Source: DASSUW01 sp963740605
GTDB taxonomy: Bacteria > Actinomycetota > Thermoleophilia > Solirubrobacterales > Solirubrobacteraceae
Length of the DNA stretch: 64,000 bases
Assembly (NCBI GenBank): GCA_963740605.1
Contig: CAVUFC010000022.1
Location: 868,001-932,000 of the forward strand
Direction of reading: 5' to 3'
In this document: piece by piece, positions 16,551 through 22,991 of the stretch
Layout of the letters: each line of letters opens with the position of its first letter
Numbering within the stretch: the first letter of the stretch is position 1
Translations under genes and position numbers: made by a program
The notes under the pieces: model-generated
Seen by the model: the letters and a program-made list of their open reading frames with translations, nothing else
Told to the model about the DNA's origin: nothing
The model's database searches: none

Positions 16551-16703
16551 CGCGCCTACGGAGTTAGCTGTCGGGCTCGCGCGGAAAGAATCGCGCTACG
16601 TCGCACCCGGCGACGATTCGCCCCCCGGCCCCTGATCTGGGCCTGTGGTTCCCCCGTTCCCCGCCGGCCGGGACCGTGCAAGGGATTCGGCGTTATGTCC
16701 CCA
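16551..16703 (-). promoter_or_regulatory. ydaO/yuaA-type c-di-AMP riboswitch
   Basis: Read on the minus strand, the leader of the NlpC/P60-like gene shows the ydaO core. 'ACGCCGAATCC' (complement of about 16683-16693) comes early, with 'GCGGGGAAC' and 'GGGGGAACCACAGG' in the middle. The diagnostic 3' block 'GAGCCCGACAGCTAAC' is at 16563-16578, followed by 'CCGTAGGCG' at 16553-16561, whose GGCG can pair with the early CGCC to form P1. The 3' edge is about 22 nt before the start codon, so the switch can act on termination or ribosome access. c-di-AMP switches of this class commonly control cell-wall hydrolases in actinobacteria. Confidence 0.88.
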
Positions 16704-16768
16704 ACGAAGCGCGCCACTTTACAACACGGCCCGGCCGCCGCTGCAAGACGGCTACCCTGTCGCGTCCT

Positions 16769-17116
16769 ATGGGTGGGGATCCCGTCGAGGTCGATGTGTC
16801 GCCGCGGTGGGTGCAGGAGCACCACGCCGGCGGCGACATCCAGCTGATCGACGTGCGCGAGGACTACGAGTGGGATGCGGGCCACCTCGCAGGCGCGCGT
16901 CATATCGAGCTGCAGGACGTCGCTGCGAGCGCCCCGACGATCGACCAGGGGACGCCCGTGGTGTTCTACTGCCGCGTCGGCAGCCGCTCGGGGATGGCCG
17001 CGGGAGCGTTCCGCCGCGCCGGCTACGACGCCTACTCAATGGACGGCGGCATCGAGGCCTGGGCCGCGGGCGGGTTGCCGCTCGAGCCTGAAGACGGCCG
17101 GGTCGCCGGCCACTGA
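16769..17116 (+). CDS. rhodanese-domain protein
   Basis: A 115-residue single-domain rhodanese (sulfurtransferase). 'IQLIDVREDYEWDAGHLAGARHIEL' is the N-terminal CDC25/rhodanese motif. The active loop is 'VVFYCRVGSRSGMAAGAF' with the catalytic Cys. 'GYDAYSMDGGIEAWAAGGLPL' ends the fold. The ATG at 16769 gives exactly the domain length. Its stop is embedded in a CTGA overlap with the next secreted ORF. Confidence 0.92.
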   Translation: MGGDPVEVDVSPRWVQEHHAGGDIQLIDVREDYEWDAGHLAGARHIELQDVAASAPTIDQGTPVVFYCRVGSRSGMAAGAFRRAGYDAYSMDGGIEAWAAGGLPLEPEDGRVAGH

Positions 17117-18027
17117 TACGCGTCGGGCTCCTCACCTTCGCGCTGCTGCTGGCGCTCGCCGCGCCGGCCGCCGCCGCGCCGCAACTCGTCCCCATCGGCA
17201 CCTTCAGCGAGCCGATCTACGTCACATCGCCGCCTGGAGATCAGCGCCTCTTCGTGGTCGAGAAGGCTGGCAGGATAAAGCTCGTTGGCGGCGGCACGTT
17301 CCTGGACATCGCGTCCCTCGTCAAGAGCGACCAAGAGGAGCGGGGCCTGCTGTCGATGGCGTTCTCGCCCAACTACGCCGCGAACGGCCTGTTCTACGTC
17401 GACTACACGGACATCGACGGGGACATCAACGTGGTCGAGTACACGCGGTCGGCGAGCAACCCAAATGTGGCCGACCCGGGCTCCGCGCGCCCAGTGTTGT
17501 TCGCAGAGCACAGCGGGGCCCAGTACCACCACGGCGGCCAGCTGCAGTTCGGCCCTGACGGCGACCTCTACGTGAGCATCGGTGACGCGCTGGATGGGCA
17601 CGTCCACGCCACGAGCTCCGATGGCCCTGTCTACCGCCTCCAGGACGGCGCGGTCTCGCCCTGCACGCTCAACAACGGCCAGCCCGTCGACACGACGCCG
17701 CCGACGCTCAACGTCGCGTTCAGCGGCGTCACGAAGGCGTTGCGCACGCACAAGCTGCGGGTCGCGATGCGCTGCAGCGAGGGCTGCAGCATCACCATCG
17801 GCACGCGGCTGAAGAAGGTGCGGACGCTCAGGGCCCGCCACCGCGACCTCGCCGCCAACCAGCGTGCAGTCGTCACGCTCAAGCTGAGCAAGGCGACGGT
17901 CAGGAAGCTGCGCAAGCGGCTCAAGCACCACTCGTCGGTGCGCGTCAGCCTCGCGGCGCGCGCCACCGATGCGGCGGGCAACAGCACGACCGTCCATCGC
18001 GGCGGCCGGATCCGGCGGCATCGCTGA
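17113..18027 (+). CDS. secreted PQQ-dependent sugar dehydrogenase-like protein, internally shortened
   Basis: The frame opens at 17092 and has no ATG, GTG or TTG before GTG 17254. The clear signal peptide 'IRVGLLTFALLLALAAPAAAA' is encoded between 17116 and 17180. The only plausible start that keeps it is CTG 17113, which forms a CTGA overlap with the rhodanese stop. The mature part begins like GSDH/sorbosone dehydrogenases ('LVPIGTFSEPIYVTSPPGD', 'LFVVEKAGRIKLV', 'EERGLLSMAFSPNYAANG', 'HHGGQLQFGPDGDLYVSIGD'). The rest of the propeller is then missing, and it joins a C-terminal beta-sandwich module 'DTTPPTLNVAF...ARATDAAGNSTTV'. Catalytic activity is doubtful. The GTG 17254 start would give 257 residues and no export. 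Confidence 0.7.
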   Translation: MIRVGLLTFALLLALAAPAAAAPQLVPIGTFSEPIYVTSPPGDQRLFVVEKAGRIKLVGGGTFLDIASLVKSDQEERGLLSMAFSPNYAANGLFYVDYTDIDGDINVVEYTRSASNPNVADPGSARPVLFAEHSGAQYHHGGQLQFGPDGDLYVSIGDALDGHVHATSSDGPVYRLQDGAVSPCTLNNGQPVDTTPPTLNVAFSGVTKALRTHKLRVAMRCSEGCSITIGTRLKKVRTLRARHRDLAANQRAVVTLKLSKATVRKLRKRLKHHSSVRVSLAARATDAAGNSTTVHRGGRIRRHR

Positions 18028-18146
18028 ACCGCACGGCGCTGCTCGCGCTGCTGCTGCTGGTGGTCCTCGCCGCGCCGGCCGGGGCAGCGCCCGAGCTGGT
18101 CAAGATCGGCAGGACGGTGTCGCGCACCCGCCGCGTGAAGGGCTAG
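18024..18146 (+). CDS. 40-codon signal-peptide ORF, truncated paralogue
   Basis: This short ORF begins with CTG overlapping the previous stop as CTGA. It encodes a textbook signal peptide (L/M-N-R-T-A-L-L-A-L-L-L-L-V-V-L-A-A-P-A-G-A) followed by 'APELVKIGRTVSRTRRVKG'. 'APELVKIG' mirrors 'APQLVPIG' at the mature start of the gene just upstream, so it is the amputated 5' end of a second GSDH-like gene. The stop at 18144-18146 overlaps the end of the convergent gene. It may be non-functional. Confidence 0.5.
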   Translation: MNRTALLALLLLVVLAAPAGAAPELVKIGRTVSRTRRVKG

Positions 18147-18442
18147 TCCTCGGGCTCAGGTGCGTCGGCGAGCCGCTCGCCCTTGTACTCGTCGGGGTTG
18201 TCGACCTTCTCGCCCTCGATCGAGACCGATCCGTCAGAGTGATGCTCGAGCGATGACGGGCCGAGCTTGCGGGTCGGCCCTTCGTCGTAGCCGGACGTGC
18301 CGTCGGGCCCGCCGTACGTGAGGTACTTCGCGCGACCGTCAGGCCAGTCCTCGAGCTTCTCCGGAGGGTCGCCCTCCTCGAGCTCGTGCATCTCCTGCTT
18401 GGCCTGCTCGACCTCTTCTTCCTCGCGCTCCTGATCGGCCAT
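18143..18442 (-). CDS. acidic hypothetical protein
   Basis: A 99-residue soluble protein, strongly acidic at the N-terminus (a run rich in E, 'QEREEEEVEQAKQEMHELEEG'), with a conserved-looking centre 'DWPDGRAKYLTYGGPDGTSGYDEGPTRKLGPSSL'. It has no signal peptide, membrane segment or Cys. I do not recognise a function. It is convergent with the truncated GSDH-like ORFs and separated from the upstream FAD enzyme by a 203-bp spacer with hairpins. Confidence 0.7.
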   Translation of the reverse strand: MADQEREEEEVEQAKQEMHELEEGDPPEKLEDWPDGRAKYLTYGGPDGTSGYDEGPTRKLGPSSLEHHSDGSVSIEGEKVDNPDEYKGERLADAPEPED

Positions 18443-18476
18443 GCAGAGCGCGTACCCGGGGCCGTTAAAGGGAAAC

Positions 18477-18503
18477 GGCCGTGTGGTCTCTCACCACACG
18501 GCC
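18477..18503. terminator. perfect 11-bp hairpin
   Basis: GGCCGTGTGGT and ACCACACGGCC form an 11-bp perfect stem around the loop CTCTC. It lies between the end of the FAD enzyme gene (18646) and the start of the acidic protein gene (18442) on the minus strand. A terminator is most likely. An RNA stabiliser or protein site is possible. A second weaker stem, CCCCGC/GCGGGG, is at 18594-18610. Confidence 0.5.
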
Positions 18504-18633
18504 ATCTCCGAAGCGAATCCTTCCGCGCCTCCTCCGTGAGTGGGCTGTCAAGCCCTAAATCCGTACGCCCTCCAGACGCTCACCACCCTCTCACCCCGCC
18601 AGCTGCGGGGCCATAGGACATGCGTCCACAGGT

Positions 18634-18656
18634 CGGTTTCCTTACTCAGGAAACCG
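18634..18656 (-). terminator. 9-bp hairpin overlapping the stop codon of the FAD enzyme gene
   Basis: CGGTTTCCT and AGGAAACCG form a perfect 9-bp stem with a five-base loop. The loop contains most of the minus-strand stop codon (18646-18648), so coding sequence and putative terminator overlap. No T-run follows. Confidence 0.45.
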
Positions 18657-20166
18657 GAGCGTCAGCGAGGGGCTCGCGCATAGCGCGGGTCTCGGGCGCG
18701 CGCTTGTACGGATGCTCTTCGGCGACGTCTTCCTCGTGGTACACGGACTCCGCGTTGACCGCCCAGATGTCGTGCTTGGTGCCCTGCGTGATGTTCTCCA
18801 CCGCGCGGATCGCCGTGAGCATCGAGTGGTCGGAGTTGTTGTACCGATGGAGGCCGTTGCGACCGACCTGGATGAGGTTGCCGACGGTCTCGAGCCAGCC
18901 GCGGATCGCATCCACGCGCTCGGCGTAGTCGGCGTCGTACATCGGATAGGCCTTGGGCACGCGCGTGACGTAGCCCTTCTCGACCTTCGCCGGGTCGCCG
19001 AGGCCGAGCTCCCCGAGCTCCCGCTTGGCCAACTCGACGAGCGTGTCGTCGTCCGCGTCCCACAGGTCGTCGCCGGCGAAGCAGAAGTACTCCATGCCCA
19101 CCGAGGCCTTGGACTGGTCGGGGACCATCCACGGGCTCCAGGAGCGGAAGTTCTGGATCCGGCCGACGCGGACGTTCGGATCGTGGATGTAGATCCAGTT
19201 GTCCGGGAACAGGTCCTCGCCGTCGATGACGAGCGAGATCGTCAGGAAGTCGCGGTAGCGCAGTCCCCGGGCGGCCGCCTGGACCTCGCCCGGCGCGGCG
19301 GCGCCGGCCATACCGACGGTCGCGCGCAGCGGCAGCGACGAGATGACGTCACTCGGCTCGATCCGCTCGCCGCCGGCCTCGATCGCGACGATCCGGCCGT
19401 CGCGGACCTCGAGCTTGGTGACCGGGGTGTGCATCCGGACCTCGCCGCCCGCGGCGATGATCTCGTCGGCCATCGTCTCCCACATCTGGCCCGGGCCGAA
19501 GCGCGGGTAGTGGAACTCGTTGATCAGCGACTTGATCTTGTTGTCCTTGTTGCCGAAGAACGCGGCCTTGGCGGCGGACATGAACGACAGGCCCTTGATC
19601 CGCTGGGCGGCCCACTCTGCGCGCAGCTCGGTGGTCGGGACGCCCCAGACCTTCTCCGTGTAGGTCTTGAAGAAGTGCTGGTAGAGCCGCTTGCCGAAGC
19701 GGTTGGACACCCACTGCTCGAGGTTGTCCTCCTTGCCCTTGGGCTTCATGGCGGCCCACAGGTACGAGAGGCCGGAGCGGACGAGCTCGATCGGACCGAG
19801 CTTCTTGACCACGTCCATGCCGTTGAGCGGGTAGTCGAGGAACTTGCCGTTCCAGTAGATGCGCGACATGCGCGGGCGCTTGAGGAACTCCTCGCGCATC
19901 ACCTCGTGCCAGAGGTCGTTGACCTCCGTGGACTTGGTGAAGAAGCGATGGCCGCCGAGATCGAAGCGATAGCCGTCACGGACCTCGGTCTTGGCGATTC
20001 CGCCCACCTGGTCCTCGGCCTCGAAGACGATGACGGGGCGGCCCTGCTTGGCAAGCAGGTAGCCGGCCGTCAGGCCGGCCGGGCCGCCGCCGATCACGGC
20101 GACGGGACGGTCGGTACCCCGACGCTCGAAGCGGCGCCGAGGTGTCTCGAAGTCAAGGGTCGACAT
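18646..20166 (-). CDS. NAD(P)/FAD-dependent oxidoreductase, UDP-galactopyranose mutase/protoporphyrinogen-oxidase-like
   Basis: A flavoprotein of about 506 residues. The dinucleotide fold 'VAVIGGGPAGLTAGYLLAKQG' lies at about 22-42 and ends with 'VIVFEAEDQVGGIAKT'. 'RFDLGGHRFFTKSTEVNDLWHEVM' follows, as in Glf-like amine-oxidase-fold proteins that act on sugar nucleotides or in glycan biosynthesis. 'GPGQMWETMADEIIAAGGEV' is the second FAD-contacting region, and 'GRNGLHRYNNSDHSMLTAI' is near the C-terminus. I prefer ATG 20166, which has AAGG nine nt upstream, over ATG 20175. It is divergent from a two-component system. Confidence 0.85.
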   Translation of the reverse strand: MSTLDFETPRRRFERRGTDRPVAVIGGGPAGLTAGYLLAKQGRPVIVFEAEDQVGGIAKTEVRDGYRFDLGGHRFFTKSTEVNDLWHEVMREEFLKRPRMSRIYWNGKFLDYPLNGMDVVKKLGPIELVRSGLSYLWAAMKPKGKEDNLEQWVSNRFGKRLYQHFFKTYTEKVWGVPTTELRAEWAAQRIKGLSFMSAAKAAFFGNKDNKIKSLINEFHYPRFGPGQMWETMADEIIAAGGEVRMHTPVTKLEVRDGRIVAIEAGGERIEPSDVISSLPLRATVGMAGAAAPGEVQAAARGLRYRDFLTISLVIDGEDLFPDNWIYIHDPNVRVGRIQNFRSWSPWMVPDQSKASVGMEYFCFAGDDLWDADDDTLVELAKRELGELGLGDPAKVEKGYVTRVPKAYPMYDADYAERVDAIRGWLETVGNLIQVGRNGLHRYNNSDHSMLTAIRAVENITQGTKHDIWAVNAESVYHEEDVAEEHPYKRAPETRAMREPLADAPVS

Positions 20167-20208
20167 GGCTCTCATCCTTGCCCTCGAGGTATTGAAATCA
20201 GCCCTGTC

Positions 20209-20245
20209 GTTAAGGGGTCCTAACAGGCCTTAACCCCGCTAACAG
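20209..20245. promoter_or_regulatory. repeat cluster upstream of the two-component system
   Basis: GTTAAGG (20209-20215) and CCTTAAC (20228-20234) form an inverted repeat. CTAACAG occurs twice as a direct repeat (20220-20226 and 20239-20245, 19 bp apart). The array sits in the divergent gap between the FAD enzyme and the response regulator. TACGCT (20250-20255) ends six bases before the regulator GTG, which fits a leaderless -10 element. This is a plausible binding site for the OmpR-type regulator. Confidence 0.5.
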
Positions 20246-20261
20246 CCACTACGCTCTCGAC

Positions 20262-20960
20262 GTGCAGACCGCTTCGACCCTCGACATCCTGCTGGTCGAC
20301 GACGACCGGCCGCTGCGGGAGATGCTGACCCGCTCGTTCGAGCGCGAGGGGCATCGCGTGACCGCCGTGGCCGACGGCCAGGCGGCGCTGGATGCGGCGG
20401 CGGACCGGCCGTACGACGTGGTTCTACTCGATGTCGCGCTCGGCGCGGGGCCGACCGGGCACGACGTCGCGCGCATGCTGCGCGGCCGCCGCGACGTGGT
20501 CCCGATCATCATGCTGACCGCGCTCGACAGTGAGGCCGATGCGGTGCAGGGCCTCGAGGCGGGCGCCGACGACTACGTCACCAAGCCGTTCGGCCTTGCC
20601 GAGCTGCGCAGCCGGATCCGTGCCGTGTTGCGGCGGGCGCAGGGGCGCGTCGTCGAGGGGTCCCTCCAGGTCGGGCCGGTGACGTTGGACCAGGACGAGC
20701 GGCGCGTGGCGGTCGAGGGCCGCCCGATCAAGCTCACGTTCAGCGAGTACGAGCTGCTGACGCGGCTGATGAGCCGCCCGGGCCACGCGTTCAACCGCCA
20801 GGAGCTGCTGCGATCGATCTGGGGCGACAGCGCGTACCGCGACCCGCGGGCGATCGACGTCCACATCCGGCACCTGCGCGAGAAGCTCGAAGCCCGGCCC
20901 GAGGATCCGTCCCTGATCCTCACCGTGCCCGGTCGCGGCTACCGTTTCCGGGAGCCATGA
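20262..20960 (+). CDS. OmpR-family response regulator
   Basis: A 232-residue regulator. The receiver domain (7-118) has acidic pocket 'VDDDR', phosphoacceptor Asp57 in 'VVLLDVAL', Thr in 'IIMLTALDS' and Lys108 in 'YVTKPF'. A winged-helix DNA-binding domain (about 130-230) contains 'KLTFSEYELLTRLMSRPGHAFNRQELL', 'VDVHIRHLREKLE'-type 'IDVHIRHLREKLEARP' and 'TVPGRGYRF'. It starts at GTG 20262. The stop overlaps the kinase start (ATGA), so the pair is co-translated. Confidence 0.95.
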   Translation: MQTASTLDILLVDDDRPLREMLTRSFEREGHRVTAVADGQAALDAAADRPYDVVLLDVALGAGPTGHDVARMLRGRRDVVPIIMLTALDSEADAVQGLEAGADDYVTKPFGLAELRSRIRAVLRRAQGRVVEGSLQVGPVTLDQDERRVAVEGRPIKLTFSEYELLTRLMSRPGHAFNRQELLRSIWGDSAYRDPRAIDVHIRHLREKLEARPEDPSLILTVPGRGYRFREP

Positions 20961-22468
20961 TCCGCCGACTCGTGCCACGAGGCCTCCGCGGCCGTCTGCT
21001 CGCGGCCTTCGTGATCACGAGCGCGCTCACGCTGCTGGTCGCCGCCGCCGTCCTCTACGGGCCGCTCCAGGAGAAGCTGCGCTCGCAGAGCGTCGAGAAC
21101 CTGCGCGACGCCGTGGTGAACGCGCGCGGCTCGTTCGCGACCGCGCTGGGGCACCCGATCAAGCCGCCGGCGCGCGGAAACTCGACCGAAGTGACGCTGC
21201 CGGCGGTGGAGGAGCGGCGGAGCCGGATCGGCAACGCGGCGTTCGACCTGCGCCAGCGGATCGACTCGCGCGTGATGGTCGATGCCGACGACGCGGACGG
21301 CTCCGAGCTTCCCGACTTCTTCTACGACTCCGACTTCGCGCCCGCGCCGACCGATGCCACGCGAGCGGCGCTGCAGGCCGAGCGCGAGGACCGCACGATC
21401 ACCCGCATCAACGGCGACCAGGTGACCGTCGCGGTCCGCCTGTTTTCACCCGGCGGCCCGCAGGGCGTGCTCGTCGCCCAGCGCCGGCTCACCGAGGTCA
21501 CCGCCGCCGTACAGCAGGTCCGCAACGCGCTGCTGGTCGCCGCCGGGATCGGGCTGCTGGTCGCCGTGGCGCTCGGCGTGACGCTGTCGACGACCCTGCT
21601 GCGCCGGCTGGCGCGGCTGCGCGCGGTGGCGATCCGCATCAGCGCCGAAGGGCCGGACGCCCCCGCGCCGCGCGACGACGGCCGCGACGAGGTCGGCGAT
21701 CTCGCCCGCGCGCTGGCGCGGATGCAGGAGGAGCTGCGGCGCCAGGAGGCCGCGCGCCGCTCGTTCGTCTCCACCGCCTCGCACGAGCTGCGCACGCCGC
21801 TGACGATGCTCCAGGGCACGATGGAGCTGCTCGAGGAGGACCTGCGCGACGGCCGGGTCGACATCGAGGACGCCCAGCTCCAGGTCACCAACGCGCGGCG
21901 CGAGCTGCGGCGGCTGTCCGCGCTCGCGGGCGAGCTGCTGGATCTGAGCCGCCTCGACGCCGCCGTGCAGCTGCGCTCGGAGCCGGTCGAGCTCGGCGAG
22001 CTCGCCCGCGCCGTCGCCGCCGAGTTCGAGCTGCGGGCGCGCGAGCTCGACGTCGAGATCGACGTCATCCCGCCCGCCGAGGGCTGCTGGGGTCGCGGCG
22101 ACCCGGACGCGGTCGCGCGCGTCGTGCGCATCCTCCTCGACAACGCGCTGCGCTACGGCCCGCCGGGCCAGGCGGTCACCCTGAGCACGACGTGCGACCA
22201 GGGCCACGCCGGCATCGCGGTCTCCGACCACGGCCCAGGTGTCCCGACCGAGGAGCGCGAGCACATCTTCGAGCGCTTCCACCGCGGTCGCGACGCCGGG
22301 CCCGAGAGCGGGTTCGGCCTCGGGCTCGCGATCGGGCGCGAGCTCGCCACGCGGATGGGCGGCGAGCTGGTGCTGGCGGAGGACAAGCCGCCGGGGGCGC
22401 GGTTCACGCTCACGCTCGCTGCCGCCACGCCTGAGGGCGCTCCGCGGCACGAGCTTCTGGCGGGGTAG
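20957..22468 (+). CDS. membrane sensor histidine kinase
   Basis: A 503-residue kinase paired with the upstream regulator. TM1 is at about 13-34. An extracytoplasmic sensor region covers about 35-190, and TM2 about 191-212. A HAMP domain follows, then the dimerisation helix 'SFVSTASHELRTPLTML' with phosphoacceptor His276. The ATPase domain has the N box 'RILLDNALRYGP', G1 'VSDHGPGVP', F box 'IFERFHRG' and G2 'GFGLGLAIGRELA'. The sensor domain is unlike a named ligand-binding fold, so the signal is unknown. Confidence 0.94.
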   Translation: MIRRLVPRGLRGRLLAAFVITSALTLLVAAAVLYGPLQEKLRSQSVENLRDAVVNARGSFATALGHPIKPPARGNSTEVTLPAVEERRSRIGNAAFDLRQRIDSRVMVDADDADGSELPDFFYDSDFAPAPTDATRAALQAEREDRTITRINGDQVTVAVRLFSPGGPQGVLVAQRRLTEVTAAVQQVRNALLVAAGIGLLVAVALGVTLSTTLLRRLARLRAVAIRISAEGPDAPAPRDDGRDEVGDLARALARMQEELRRQEAARRSFVSTASHELRTPLTMLQGTMELLEEDLRDGRVDIEDAQLQVTNARRELRRLSALAGELLDLSRLDAAVQLRSEPVELGELARAVAAEFELRARELDVEIDVIPPAEGCWGRGDPDAVARVVRILLDNALRYGPPGQAVTLSTTCDQGHAGIAVSDHGPGVPTEEREHIFERFHRGRDAGPESGFGLGLAIGRELATRMGGELVLAEDKPPGARFTLTLAAATPEGAPRHELLAG

Positions 22469-22595
22469 GGCGGCGGGAAGATCGGCCCGAGCGGCGCCGT
22501 GGCGAGTTTGCCGCGATATGCGCGGGTTATCCGCCACGAAGTCCATGCGGCGGCGGCAGCCCGCGCGGCCCGGCATCGTGGCAACCCCAGAGCGG

Positions 22596-22982
22596 TCAGT
22601 GATTACAAGCGGGCGGCCACTCGACGCGGTAGACGTGGCCGTGGGCCGTCATCTTGCCGGTCAGGCACCCGTACAACCGCTTGCCGTTCTGCGTGTGGCG
22701 CTTGAACATCGCGAGCTTGGCGGTGCCGTGGACGATCGCGCCCGCCGCGCAGTTCGGATTGCAGGTGTTGATCCGCGCGCGGCCGGTGCCGCGGGCGACC
22801 TTCCGGTTCCAGTGCCTCCAGTGGATCTTGCTCAGCGTCGTGTCGCTGAACTCGATCCGCTTGGGCTTGTAGACGACCTTGCCGAACGGGCTCTCGTAGT
22901 AGACCTTCGTGGCGGCGACCGCCGTCGCGGCCACCGCGAGGACGAGCGTCAGCGCAGCGGCGAGCAGAAAGACTCTCTTCAT
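22596..22982 (-). CDS. secreted hypothetical protein with four cysteines
   Basis: A 128-residue exported protein. Signal peptide 1-24 ('KRVFLLAAALTLVLAVAATAVAA') is followed by a beta-rich mature domain with 'NTCNPNCAAGAIVHGTA' and a later 'LYGCLTGKM' and 'PPACNH', consistent with two disulfides. I do not recognise the family. It is the last gene of a five-gene minus-strand run (gap of 9 bp to the glycosyltransferase). Confidence 0.75.
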   Translation of the reverse strand: MKRVFLLAAALTLVLAVAATAVAATKVYYESPFGKVVYKPKRIEFSDTTLSKIHWRHWNRKVARGTGRARINTCNPNCAAGAIVHGTAKLAMFKRHTQNGKRLYGCLTGKMTAHGHVYRVEWPPACNH

Positions 22983-22991
22983 CGCACCAAT

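Noticed and set aside
18712..20223. 503-codon plus-strand frame
   Set aside because: It mirrors the Glf-like FAD enzyme gene on the other strand; no recognisable motif.
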